A DNA stretch of 35,474 nt from Candidatus Saccharimonadota bacterium. GTDB lineage: Bacteria > Patescibacteriota > Saccharimonadia > Saccharimonadales > Saccharimonadaceae. The stretch lies in assembly GCA_013316435.1 (NCBI GenBank), contig WSMR01000005.1:1-35474 (forward strand), read 5' to 3'. The stretch's first letter is position 1. Each line of letters starts with the position of its first letter. Below are positions 1 to 8,805 of this stretch, piece after piece. Under the pieces are notes generated by a model, which saw nothing but the letters and a program-made list of their open reading frames with translations, did not search any database and was not told the DNA's origin. The position numbers and the translations under genes were made by a program.

Positions 1-1
1 C

Positions 2-1381
2 GGTAGTGGCTTAGATAAAACTGGTGCAAGTATTGGTCCAGGGATGATAGTTTCAACTGAGAAACTAAATCAGATTGAAGAGGTTGATGCACGAGGGCGG
101 TTAATACGTCTGCAGCCAGGCGTGAAACTAGGCGAGCTAAATCAAGCTTTGCGTTTAAATGGTTTATGGCTGCCAATTGGTTATGATAAGCGTGCTACGA
201 TCGGTGGCTTGATTTCAGATAATCCTACCGACGACTATAGCTATAAGTACGGTGGGATTTTCCACTATGTTGAACGTGTAGAAATTACATTGCCGAGCGG
301 AGATCTAGTGCAGTTGGCTGCGATACCGCAACGGGCGGCCGATTCTAAAGCTAAGGAGGATTCTGCTGAAGGGGTATTGTATCGCAAAGTAAATCAGCTA
401 CTAGATGAGCAAGCGGACACTATTCTAGACCGCTCAATGCGACCGTTTGATGCTGAGGGCTATGCCAATATAGTGCGGGTGCGCGAAAAACACATGATGA
501 ATTTACTTCCGCTACTGTTTGCCTCGCAAGGGACTTTGGGCGCAATCACCGATATTATTTTACGCCTTGAGCCGCTGCCTTCTACGTCGCGGAGAATGAT
601 GGTTTCATTCCATGACCTAAAGACGGCGCAGAGGTTTATGAACTATGCGCGCGATTTAAAGCCGTATTTACTGAAACTAGTTGATTTGGCAATTATTGAG
701 CGGGCTATCGAAAACGGCAAAAAACTAGATTTTGTGACTAGAAAGCTTGGTAAAGGCGTGCTAGTTATAGCAGGATTTGACTTTTCTAAGCACAAGACCA
801 AGCGATGCCTGGAGCAACTGAGTGAGCTTTTGCCCAACAACGCACAGCAGTTGATTGAAACGGTGGAAAATTATGAAGATTTTGAGGAAATTGAAAGCTT
901 CTTGACTAACTACCTGAATGATGGTGATGGTGATGGTGAACGTACTGCGATCTTGGATAATGTATTTGTTCCGAGCATGAATTTTACCGATTTTGTGCAA
1001 GGGCTCAAAACTTTGGAGCAAACTGTCCGCAAAGATTTGCCGATTTATGGATCATTTGCTGCACCGAACTATAACCTGAGACCGGATTTTGATTTATCAG
1101 ATTTCGGTGACCGTCAGGAAGCAGTAGATTTTATGCAGACGTATAGTGAACTCGTAGTATCTTGCCAAGGTTCAATCACTGCGAATTACCCCGAAGGTAG
1201 AACACGCTCAATCGTGCAAATCGCTACGCTTTCAGCAAACGAGAGGCAATTATATGCAGGGATAAAATCGGCGTTTGATCCACTTAGTATTATGAACCCT
1301 GGAGTAAAGCTCGGCGCTTCAGCCGAGGATGCAGTTCGACATCTGCGGACTACCGAGAAGGGCGGCATAGTTACGCCTTAA
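2..1381 (+). CDS. FAD-binding (PCMH/GlcD-type) oxidase, 5' end outside window
   Basis: Frame is open from nt 2 through the listed ATG at 44 (GSGLDKTGASIGPGMIVSTEKL...). Has LQPGVKLGELNQAL, IGGLISDNPTDDYSYKYGG and C-terminal SIMNPGVKLG, typical of FAD-linked oxidases. Confidence 0.85.
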   Translation, partial: GSGLDKTGASIGPGMIVSTEKLNQIEEVDARGRLIRLQPGVKLGELNQALRLNGLWLPIGYDKRATIGGLISDNPTDDYSYKYGGIFHYVERVEITLPSGDLVQLAAIPQRAADSKAKEDSAEGVLYRKVNQLLDEQADTILDRSMRPFDAEGYANIVRVREKHMMNLLPLLFASQGTLGAITDIILRLEPLPSTSRRMMVSFHDLKTAQRFMNYARDLKPYLLKLVDLAIIERAIENGKKLDFVTRKLGKGVLVIAGFDFSKHKTKRCLEQLSELLPNNAQQLIETVENYEDFEEIESFLTNYLNDGDGDGERTAILDNVFVPSMNFTDFVQGLKTLEQTVRKDLPIYGSFAAPNYNLRPDFDLSDFGDRQEAVDFMQTYSELVVSCQGSITANYPEGRTRSIVQIATLSANERQLYAGIKSAFDPLSIMNPGVKLGASAEDAVRHLRTTEKGGIVTP

Positions 1382-1469
1382 TGTAATATGACGAGGAACC
1401 CAAGCAAAGAAGCCCCATTCGATATTTTTTTCGAGGCGACGCAATTATTTCTTGTGCGATAGCATATGA

Positions 1470-1475
1470 TATAAT
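1470..1475 (+). promoter_or_regulatory. Extended -10 (TGaTATAAT) of tig, 6 nt before ATG (leaderless layout)
   Basis: ...catatgaTATAATcgtagaATGAAG. Confidence 0.6.
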
Positions 1476-1481
1476 CGTAGA

Positions 1482-2876
1482 ATGAAGACTACAAGAAAAA
1501 AATTATCTGACACTAGGGTGGAAATGCAGGTGACGCTGGATGCGGCGGATTTGAAGGTGGCGCGCAATCAGGCTCTGACGCGATTGGCTCAGGACTTGAA
1601 GGTGCAAGGCTTCCGCAAGGGTAAAGCCCCAGCTTCGCTCGTTGAAAAGCAAGTTTCACCAAACGAAATCGCCAACGAGACAATTGATATTGCGGTGCGT
1701 ACCAATGTTGCTAAGGCATTTGAGGCGGAAAAACAGCCTCCGATTGCTATCACCAATGTCAATGTCACAAAATATGTTCCGGATGATACGGCTGAATTTA
1801 CCGCTACCGCGGATGTTTTGCCCGACGTCAAGCTTGGTGACTATAAGAATTTGAAGGCGAAAATGGGTAAAGTTGAGCCGACTGCCGCTGATATACAAGA
1901 AATTATTGATAATATCGTAAAAGCGTATTCGGAAAAGACGGTTGCGAAGAAAAAAGCTGAACTAGGTGATGAAGTGATTATCGACTTCGTGGGTAAGCGC
2001 GAGAATGGTGAAGAATTTGCTGGTGGTAGTGCCAAGGACCATCATCTAGAACTTGGGTCAGGACAATTCATTCCAGGATTTGAGGATGCAATTGTGGGGC
2101 ATGAGTCGGGTGACAAGTTCGACATCAAAGTGACTTTTCCGAAGGACTACCCGGAAAAAAGTCTTGCCGGTCAGCCAGCTATTTTTGAGACTTTGGTAAA
2201 ACAGGTTAACGAAGTTAAAGTTCCAAAATTAGATAACGAGCTAGCGAAAAAATGTGGTAATTTTGAGACCGTGGCGGATTTAAAAGCCGATATCAAGAAA
2301 AATTTGCAGGCGCAGAATCATCAGCGAGCTTATGAGCAATATCGGGATGATCTTGTTCAGGATTTAGTTAAGAAGTCAAAAGTTGCAGCACCGGAGATTT
2401 TGATTAATGATCAAATGCGTTTTATTCGCGACGATTTGACTCGTAATGTTGCAAGTCACGGCATGACTTTGGAGCAATACTTGGCTCAGTCCGGTATGAC
2501 GATAGAAGAATGGGAAAAGCAAGCCAAGGACGTTGCCGAGCAACGCGTGAAATCATCCTTGGTTTTGCAGATTTTAGCTCGTGAGCAGAATATCCAGGTG
2601 AGCGATGCTGAAGTTGAGGCAAAAATTGCGGAGCTTCGTGATGTTTATCAAAACTCGAAAGAGGCACTTGATAACCTGAAAAAACCGGAAGTGCGTCAAG
2701 ACATCAAAAATCGTATGATTATCGACAAGACTTTGGACTTTTTGACGGTAGAGAATTTGCAGAGTGCAGATAAGTCGAAAAAGGATACAAAAACCACGCA
2801 GACGGCTAAGAAGCCATCGCCAAAGAAAGACAGCAAGAAGACTACAAAGACAACTAAAAAATCAGACACGAAATAG
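1482..2876 (+). CDS. tig: Trigger factor with Lys/Thr-rich C-terminal tail
   Basis: N-terminal ribosome-binding region (VQGFRKGKAPASLVEKQ), PPIase region (GDEVIIDFVGKRENGEEFAGGSAKDHHLELGSGQFIPGFEDAIVG), and an SKKDTKTTQTAKKPSPKKDSKKTTKTTKKSDTK tail. Confidence 0.95.
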   Translation: MKTTRKKLSDTRVEMQVTLDAADLKVARNQALTRLAQDLKVQGFRKGKAPASLVEKQVSPNEIANETIDIAVRTNVAKAFEAEKQPPIAITNVNVTKYVPDDTAEFTATADVLPDVKLGDYKNLKAKMGKVEPTAADIQEIIDNIVKAYSEKTVAKKKAELGDEVIIDFVGKRENGEEFAGGSAKDHHLELGSGQFIPGFEDAIVGHESGDKFDIKVTFPKDYPEKSLAGQPAIFETLVKQVNEVKVPKLDNELAKKCGNFETVADLKADIKKNLQAQNHQRAYEQYRDDLVQDLVKKSKVAAPEILINDQMRFIRDDLTRNVASHGMTLEQYLAQSGMTIEEWEKQAKDVAEQRVKSSLVLQILAREQNIQVSDAEVEAKIAELRDVYQNSKEALDNLKKPEVRQDIKNRMIIDKTLDFLTVENLQSADKSKKDTKTTQTAKKPSPKKDSKKTTKTTKKSDTK

Positions 2877-3048
2877 CTGGCGAAAACTGAGTTAGACGGA
2901 CGTACTGTTTAGATTCGCGTTCAGGACGCACTAAAAAGCTTGCAATTTTGACTCGACTAGAGTATAATTAATGGTAGAGTTTCAAGCTGGATACTATTGC
3001 TGTGCGTATCTAGCATATAATAAAAGTTATAGTTAAATAGGGAAGTTT

Positions 3049-3459
3049 ATGCCAACAATTAATCAGTTGATTCGTAAACCACGCAAAAAGGCGATCAAAA
3101 AGTCGAAGGCGCCTGCTCTTGGGAGCATCGTGAACACTTTGAAGACTCGTAAATATGACCAAGCTGCGCCTTTGAAACGCGGCGTATGTCTAAAAGTTAC
3201 AACCAAAACTCCGAAGAAGCCAAACTCGGCTCTTCGTAAGGTTGCGCGTGTCCGTTTGACCAACGGTCAGGAAGTTTGGGCTTATATCGGTGGGGAAGGC
3301 CACAATCTTCAAGAGCACGCTGTGGTGCTGGTGCGCGGTGGTCGTGTGCCGGATTTGCCAGGTGTGCGCTATCATATTGTGCGCGGTACGCTCGATCTTC
3401 AAGGCGTGCAGGGTCGCAAGCAAGGTCGTTCTAAATATGGTGCAAAGAAGGGAGAATAG
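3049..3459 (+). CDS. rpsL: 30S ribosomal protein S12
   Basis: [51 protein letters not shown]. Confidence 0.97.
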   Translation: MPTINQLIRKPRKKAIKKSKAPALGSIVNTLKTRKYDQAAPLKRGVCLKVTTKTPKKPNSALRKVARVRLTNGQEVWAYIGGEGHNLQEHAVVLVRGGRVPDLPGVRYHIVRGTLDLQGVQGRKQGRSKYGAKKGE

Positions 3460-3461
3460 TT

Positions 3462-3941
3462 ATGCCACGTAAAGTTACTAAATCTTTGCAACGTAAAATT
3501 TCACCGGATCGTAAGTATCAGTCTGTTTTGGTGCAGCGTTTAATTAATAAAAGCATGCTTGATGGCAAGAAACAGGTTGCCGAACGTGCTGTTTATGAAG
3601 CGCTTGAAGGTGCAGCAAAGAAGTTGAAGTCGGAAGATCCAGTTGAGGTTTTTGAAAAAGCAATCGCCAATATTTCGCCGGATTTTGAAGTGAAATCTCG
3701 TCGAGTTGGTGGTGCTAACTATCAAATTCCATTCCCGATTTCCGGTCATCGTCAAGAGCATTTTGCTTTCACTTGGTTAGTCCAAGCGGCGCGCGCTCGT
3801 AGCGGTATGCCGTACGCGAAGCGCCTTGAGCTAGAAATCGTTGATGCCTACAATGAAACTGGTGCTGCCTTCAAGAAGAAGGAAGATTGTCACCGCATGG
3901 CTGAGGCAAACCGTGCCTTTGCACATTTTGCAAGAGCATAG
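3462..3941 (+). CDS. rpsG: 30S ribosomal protein S7
   Basis: MPRKVTKSLQRKISPDRKYQSVLVQRLINKSMLDGKK...RRVGGANYQIPFPI...HRMAEANRAFAHFA. Confidence 0.97.
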   Translation: MPRKVTKSLQRKISPDRKYQSVLVQRLINKSMLDGKKQVAERAVYEALEGAAKKLKSEDPVEVFEKAIANISPDFEVKSRRVGGANYQIPFPISGHRQEHFAFTWLVQAARARSGMPYAKRLELEIVDAYNETGAAFKKKEDCHRMAEANRAFAHFARA

Positions 3942-3963
3942 GATTATTAGCCTAGAAATTGAA

Positions 3964-3990
3964 AGAGGAGTCCGATGGGCTCCTCTTTTT
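3964..3990 (+). terminator. Intrinsic terminator after rpsG
   Basis: GAGGAGtccgatggGCTCCTCTTTTT. Confidence 0.85.
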
Positions 3991-4021
3991 ACTCTGATTA
4001 TGGCTTTGATTGTCAGAAAAA

Positions 4022-4534
4022 TTACCGATTGGAAAACATAATGTAGTATATAGCCATGTCATTTTCCATTTCGCTAGTCCTTACCCATTCAACGAATTTA
4101 GGGTTTGTGTTAATTTCCTCAGTGTCACCGCAGTCTTGAGGCAGACCATTTGGTATCGGCCTGGAGTGGCGCATCACTAAGAGCGTATGCGTAGGACTCG
4201 TGGAGGTGATATAAAATTCCTCCGTGTCGCCATTGTAGTCCCCTTGAATGAAATTGTCTAAGGTAATTCGCCACTCCAGTCGTGAATATTCTGATGAAAA
4301 CGGCGGGAAAGCGGCGAGCAACGGGTATGGCATTCGTCCACATATATCCGCTCTTTGCGCAAATCCTATTGGTAGTCTTCGAGAAAAAACGAGATTAAGA
4401 TTTGGCAAAGTGTCGCCAAAAAGAGATACTATCACCTGGTCGGTGCCGCAATCGTTTTTGCGAATCGTATAGCTCGCCTCCCCACATAGCTACCTAAGCT
4501 CAGTATCTGAGAGTAACTTCGTCTGCATTTCCAT
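4022..4534 (-). pseudogene. Hypothetical accessory gene interrupted by an in-frame TAG at 4492..4490
   Basis: SD (AGGGAGA) and ATG at 4534 give MEMQTKLLSDTELR*LCGEASYTIRKNDCGTDQ, in frame with the listed 137-aa ORF (4435..4022). Confidence 0.6.
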
Positions 4535-4621
4535 AAAAAATCTCCCTTTTCTTTAGGCTAGACATCAAAGTCTTTAGATAGATTAAAGTTCTTTTATGCC
4601 CGCCCACATAATTATCTCTCC
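4535..4621 (-). ncRNA. 5' leader of the 4534 gene, homologous to the 20590..20689 leader
   Basis: GAGAGATAATTATGTGGGCGGGCATAAAAGAACTTTAAT...ACTTTGATGTCTAGCCTAAAGAAAAGGGAGA. See findings. Confidence 0.5.
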
Positions 4622-4650
4622 ATTCTATCACAGATTGATATAAAAGTCAA
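4622..4650 (-). promoter_or_regulatory. Sigma70-type promoter TTGACT-N17-TAGAAT
   Basis: Reverse complement: TTGACTtttatatcaatctgtgaTAGAAT. Confidence 0.75.
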
Positions 4651-4687
4651 GACCTTGAACATTGAAAGTAGTTTTTAACATGAAAAT

Positions 4688-4732
4688 ACCACCCCTAATT
4701 CGCGGTATTCTTTGAATCTTGGGGTGGTTTTT
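4688..4732. terminator. Intrinsic, probably bidirectional, terminator
   Basis: ACCACCCC...GGGGTGGTTTTT; inner ATTC/GAAT also pairs. Confidence 0.75.
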
Positions 4733-4762
4733 GCGTCTGATGTTGTAGTTTTTTCTGTGTCG

Positions 4763-5461
4763 CTAAATTGCTGCCGCGAGTTCTTCGGCAACAAGTTCTG
4801 ATCCCGCCAGGGAACCTTCGTTTGTTTCTGCGGTGCACAGTGCTTCGCATTCTTTTCTTAAGGCACTGAATGGATGTTCTTTCAACACATCCCGCAGATA
4901 TAGCTTAATCCGTCGTACCTCTTTTGGGCGCTCTTTTTTGAAAGTGCGCTCAAGCCTGCTGTATTCGCGACGGAGCGTCTTGTCATTCTTGCTGGCAAGC
5001 AGAAACTTAAGCAGGCAAATACAAATAGCGATACCCCTAAAAAAGTGGGGCATCTCCCCAGGTAATTGCAATCCTCCCGGCAAGGGTTTCGTATTATCCG
5101 GCCGGTAGCAGATCCAAATGCAGCCTTCTTTGCACCGAACTGTAATGACCCAACAACTGTGGCAAATATCCCATAAACCGGTAGGATATTCATACGCTGC
5201 ATTCGGTAAATAGCTTGACGATAAAATCCCCCAAGCTCGGTCAAGCGCCCGGCGTAGCTCGGCAGCTTCGGCCTCATTGCTGGCAATGAGAAATGCGTCA
5301 CGACGCATTTCTACTCGTCTGCTATCAGGCTGGTTGTAACGGCGCGTTTGGGCTAAGAGCGAGCCCCCTAATCCAACTTGCTCGAAAGCCCTACGCAGGA
5401 TCTCAATCGTTATCGGATCGAGGAATGACTCGTTTACTACTGTTTTTTTGAAACCTTTCAA
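4763..5461 (-). CDS. Hypothetical protein (232 aa)
   Basis: Long ORF with a TTG start 6 nt after AGGAGG; strong promoter upstream. No family recognised. Confidence 0.7.
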   Translation of the reverse strand: MKGFKKTVVNESFLDPITIEILRRAFEQVGLGGSLLAQTRRYNQPDSRRVEMRRDAFLIASNEAEAAELRRALDRAWGILSSSYLPNAAYEYPTGLWDICHSCWVITVRCKEGCIWICYRPDNTKPLPGGLQLPGEMPHFFRGIAICICLLKFLLASKNDKTLRREYSRLERTFKKERPKEVRRIKLYLRDVLKEHPFSALRKECEALCTAETNEGSLAGSELVAEELAAAI

Positions 5462-5560
5462 GTTAACCTCCTTTGAGTTGACAATCCCAGTGCACTAACT
5501 AAAACATCAAACAGATTAAAGTGCGACTAGGAAATTTTCGAGTTCCAAGTACATCTTACC

Positions 5561-5589
5561 ATTGTATCACAGATTTTTATTTATGTCAA
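5561..5589 (-). promoter_or_regulatory. Sigma70-type promoter TTGACA-N17-TACAAT
   Basis: Reverse complement: TTGACAtaaataaaaatctgtgaTACAAT. Confidence 0.8.
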
Positions 5590-5668
5590 TAGTGAAGAAA
5601 TTTACGAAAACTTTATCCTTATGGCAAAAGTGTGCTATAATTAACCGTAAGTAGGTTTAGGAGGAATC

Positions 5669-6667
5669 ATGGTCAGATTAGCTATCAATGGGTTTGGTCG
5701 CATTGGTCGGTGCGCGTTTAAGATTGCTTTTGAACGTCAGGACGCTGAAATCGTAGCGATCAACACGATTGGCTTACCGATGGAACTAGCGCATTTGCTG
5801 AAATATGATTCCGCTTATGGAGTCTATGACCACGATATTGACTACGATGACAAGCATATTATTATTGACGGTCAGCCAATTTTATTCTTGCAGGAGGCAG
5901 ACCCGTCAAGGCTGCCGTGGGATCGCTTAAAAGTTGATACGGTACTAGAATGTACTGGTAAATTCCGTTCACCCGCTGATGCGCGAGCCCATATCAAAGC
6001 TGGGGCGCGCAAAGTAGTAATTTCGGCGCCAGCCAAGGGCCAGGGTGCAAAGACGGTAGTGCTAGGCGTAAACGAAGAGGTTGTCACGGCTGATGATGAT
6101 GTTATTTCTTGCGCTAGCTGTACAACCAATTGTATTGCGCCAGTAATGAAAGTTTTGGAAGATAACTTTGGGATCGAGAAAGCCATGATGACAACAGTGC
6201 ATTCTTACACGGCTTCACAAAAGCTGCAAGATGACGCCGCAAAGGATTTGCGAGAAGCGCGTGCGGCGGCAGTCAACATCGTACCGACTAGTACTGGGGC
6301 ATCAAAAGCTACCGCACTAACGATTCCAAGTCTCGAGAACAAATTTAACGGGCTTTCGGTGCGTGTGCCGAGCCTAGTGGTGTCGCTTGCCGATATCACG
6401 GCGCTAGTAAAGCGCCAAACTACGATTGCGGAGCTAAATCGAGTTTTCGAAAAAGCCGCCGATGAGCCATACTATGAAGGTATTCTTGCCGTGACGCACG
6501 AGCAGTTAGTTAGTACTGATTTTCGTGGTAATTCCAACTCGGCAATTGTAGACTTGCCGCTTACCGACGTAGTTGACGGTGATATGATAAAAATCGTCGC
6601 CTGGTATGACAATGAGTGGGGTTACTCGAATCGTTTAGTTGAACTATCGGTGGATTTTGGGAGGTAA
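5669..6667 (+). CDS. gap: Glyceraldehyde-3-phosphate dehydrogenase
   Basis: INGFGRIGR, SCASCTTNCIAP, AAAVNIVPTSTGASKA, WYDNEWGYSNR. Confidence 0.97.
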   Translation: MVRLAINGFGRIGRCAFKIAFERQDAEIVAINTIGLPMELAHLLKYDSAYGVYDHDIDYDDKHIIIDGQPILFLQEADPSRLPWDRLKVDTVLECTGKFRSPADARAHIKAGARKVVISAPAKGQGAKTVVLGVNEEVVTADDDVISCASCTTNCIAPVMKVLEDNFGIEKAMMTTVHSYTASQKLQDDAAKDLREARAAAVNIVPTSTGASKATALTIPSLENKFNGLSVRVPSLVVSLADITALVKRQTTIAELNRVFEKAADEPYYEGILAVTHEQLVSTDFRGNSNSAIVDLPLTDVVDGDMIKIVAWYDNEWGYSNRLVELSVDFGR

Positions 6668-6668
6668 T

Positions 6669-7145
6669 ATGCCGGAATATACAATTTATTTAGGAAGTGA
6701 TCATCGCGGTTTTGAAGATCGTAAAGAACTAAAACCACTACTTGAAGGCTGTCATCAGTTTTTACGTATTGAAGATCTTGGGCCAAAGCGGCTGGATCCG
6801 GAGGATGATTTTAATGATATTGCGATTACGGTTGCTAGTGCGGTGCTGGGCAATGAGCACAGTTTTGGGGTACTAATTTGCGGTTCGGCGCATGGAGTTT
6901 GCATGCAGGCAAATCGGATTAAGGGGATTCGCGCAATCAATGCTTTGACGCCAGAAAGTGCGGTGGCAGGACGTGAGGATGACTATGCAAATGTACTCTG
7001 CCTCAGTGGCGACAACTTTAGCGCAGAGGAAATGGAGAAGATTGTGAAGGCGTTTTGTCATGCTCGGCCAAAAACCGACGAAAAATATCAAAGACGCGTC
7101 CAAAAACTAGATGACGATAGCAAATGGCCAGGGGGCGAGGCGTAA
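6669..7145 (+). CDS. rpiB: Ribose-5-phosphate isomerase B / LacAB family
   Basis: IYLGSDHRGFEDRKELKPLL, GVLICGSAHGVCMQANRIKGIRA. Start at 6669 preferred (GGGAGG before it) over the listed 6639. Confidence 0.85.
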   Translation: MPEYTIYLGSDHRGFEDRKELKPLLEGCHQFLRIEDLGPKRLDPEDDFNDIAITVASAVLGNEHSFGVLICGSAHGVCMQANRIKGIRAINALTPESAVAGREDDYANVLCLSGDNFSAEEMEKIVKAFCHARPKTDEKYQRRVQKLDDDSKWPGGEA

Positions 7146-7148
7146 TCT

Positions 7149-7796
7149 ATGGCAGCAATTGTCCCGACCATTACCACTGACGATAAGGCGGTTTTTGACA
7201 AAAACTTGCAGGCGTTTGCGCAGTTTTCAAAACGGATTCAAATTGATACTTCGGATGGTACTTTTGCGGCGACGACTATGGTCGGACTCGATAATATGGA
7301 ATTCCCAGCGGGTGCGCAAATTGATCTCCATCTGATGACAGCTAAACCGAGCCAATATCTCGAGCGGGTAATTGAGCTAAAACCGAGTCTCTGTATTGTG
7401 CATATTGAGGTGGATGATGATTTGATGCGAATTGCTCAGAGCTTGCACGGCGCGGGGATCAAGTTTGGGCTAGCTCTGCTTAAAGGCACTTATCCGCGAA
7501 GAGCACAACAGTTGATTTCTGAGGCTGACCACATGATGATTTTTGCCGGTTCGCTTGGGGCGCAGGGCGGTCAGGCCGATCTTTTGCAATACGAAAAAGT
7601 GCCCATTATTCGAGCCCTGAAGCAAGACATTGAAATTGGCTGGGATGGCGGAGCGAATTTGAGTAATGTCCGGGCGCTGGCGCATGCCGGAATTGATGTA
7701 ATTAATGTTGGTAGCGCCATTACGAATGCTCCAGATTCGGCTGCGATGTACAAGGCGATTAGCGAAGAGGCCGAACGAAAGGGTGTTTTGATATGA
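7149..7796 (+). CDS. Ribulose-phosphate 3-epimerase-like TIM-barrel protein (divergent)
   Basis: RIQIDTSDGTFA, DLHLMTAKPSQYLE, VHIEVDDD, IGWDGGANLSNVRALAHAGIDVINVGSAI. Confidence 0.75.
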   Translation: MAAIVPTITTDDKAVFDKNLQAFAQFSKRIQIDTSDGTFAATTMVGLDNMEFPAGAQIDLHLMTAKPSQYLERVIELKPSLCIVHIEVDDDLMRIAQSLHGAGIKFGLALLKGTYPRRAQQLISEADHMMIFAGSLGAQGGQADLLQYEKVPIIRALKQDIEIGWDGGANLSNVRALAHAGIDVINVGSAITNAPDSAAMYKAISEEAERKGVLI

Positions 7797-8779
7797 GTCG
7801 TATCGTGAGCATTGGCCCGGCGGTCGAAGACATTTATTTGATTGATCGCGATGATTTGTCAGAAGTTAACTGGAACGGTCAATCGATTTTTTCGGGTCTT
7901 AGTTTTGGTGCAACGGTTGATATTGACAAAGTGGAATATCATGTTGGTGGCGGCGGTGTGAATGCAGCGGTGGCTTTTGCGCGTTTCGGCCACGAGACGA
8001 TTTTTATGGGTAATCTTGCGCGCGACATCGGCGGTGAGGCAATTTTGCGTTGTTTTGATGAAGAAAATATTGATAGTAGTTATGCCGAAATAGTGGCTGG
8101 TATCACAGCGACCCGGGTTTTACTGATTGACGCAAAGACTGGTGAACGGACCGAACTAAAATTCGAGGGTGTAGCAAAGACAGCAAAAAACTTGAATGCG
8201 AAGGATCTAGACGATATTGAACCGGATTGGATTTATCTCGGGAGTCTAGGCGGAGATATGCACAAAGTACTAGAAATAGTGGAACGGGCGCAAAAGGTTG
8301 ATGCAAGATTGATGTGGAATCCAGGTGCAGCCGAACTGAAGCATGCGAAAAAGGTGATTGGATTACTGAACGATGTTGACGCGTTGCTGGTAAATAAAGC
8401 CGAAGCGGCTCAGCTAGTACCGGGGGTGATTTTGACTGAGCTTTTGGCGCGCTTAAGTAATTATTGCAAGACGGTGATTATTACAGACGGAATTATGGGT
8501 GCGATTGCTACCGATCATATCGAAACTTATCGGCTGGGTGTTTACGAACAAAGCAGAATAAAAGACGTTAATGGTACTGGTGATGCCTTCGGGGCGGGAT
8601 TTTTGGCGAAATATGCCGATGAGGAGAATTTTGCTGAGGTGCTAAAATATGCTTCAGCAAATGCCGTAAAAGTAGCACAGAAGTTTGGCGCTCAGGGCGG
8701 GATTATGAATGGTAGTGAAAAACTGCATCAGATGCCGATGGTGAAGATTGCTAATTTGTCGGAGTGGTCAACTTCATAA
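7793..8779 (+). CDS. PfkB-family carbohydrate/nucleoside kinase
   Basis: VGGGGVNAAVAFARFG and the C-terminal DVNGTGDAFGAGFLAKY motif; 4-nt overlap with the upstream gene. Confidence 0.9.
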   Translation: MSRIVSIGPAVEDIYLIDRDDLSEVNWNGQSIFSGLSFGATVDIDKVEYHVGGGGVNAAVAFARFGHETIFMGNLARDIGGEAILRCFDEENIDSSYAEIVAGITATRVLLIDAKTGERTELKFEGVAKTAKNLNAKDLDDIEPDWIYLGSLGGDMHKVLEIVERAQKVDARLMWNPGAAELKHAKKVIGLLNDVDALLVNKAEAAQLVPGVILTELLARLSNYCKTVIITDGIMGAIATDHIETYRLGVYEQSRIKDVNGTGDAFGAGFLAKYADEENFAEVLKYASANAVKVAQKFGAQGGIMNGSEKLHQMPMVKIANLSEWSTS

Positions 8780-8805
8780 AGTGATAGTAAGTAGAAAGGA
8801 ATAAG

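Noticed and set aside
920-945. GATGGT tandem repeat in the FAD oxidase
   Set aside because: Short in-frame DGDGDG repeat, too small to call a functional repeat.
643-1368. Antisense ORFs 643..840, 761..1021, 1186..1368
   Set aside because: Lie opposite the FAD oxidase, no SD or promoter, no recognisable family; typical shadow ORFs.
3841-4041. ORF 3841..4041 overlapping the rpsG 3' end
   Set aside because: Spans the rpsG terminator in an alternate frame; no support.
4490-4492. Recoding of UAG as an amino acid
   Set aside because: UAG ends several core genes here (tig, rpsL, macB-like), so genome-wide recoding is unlikely.
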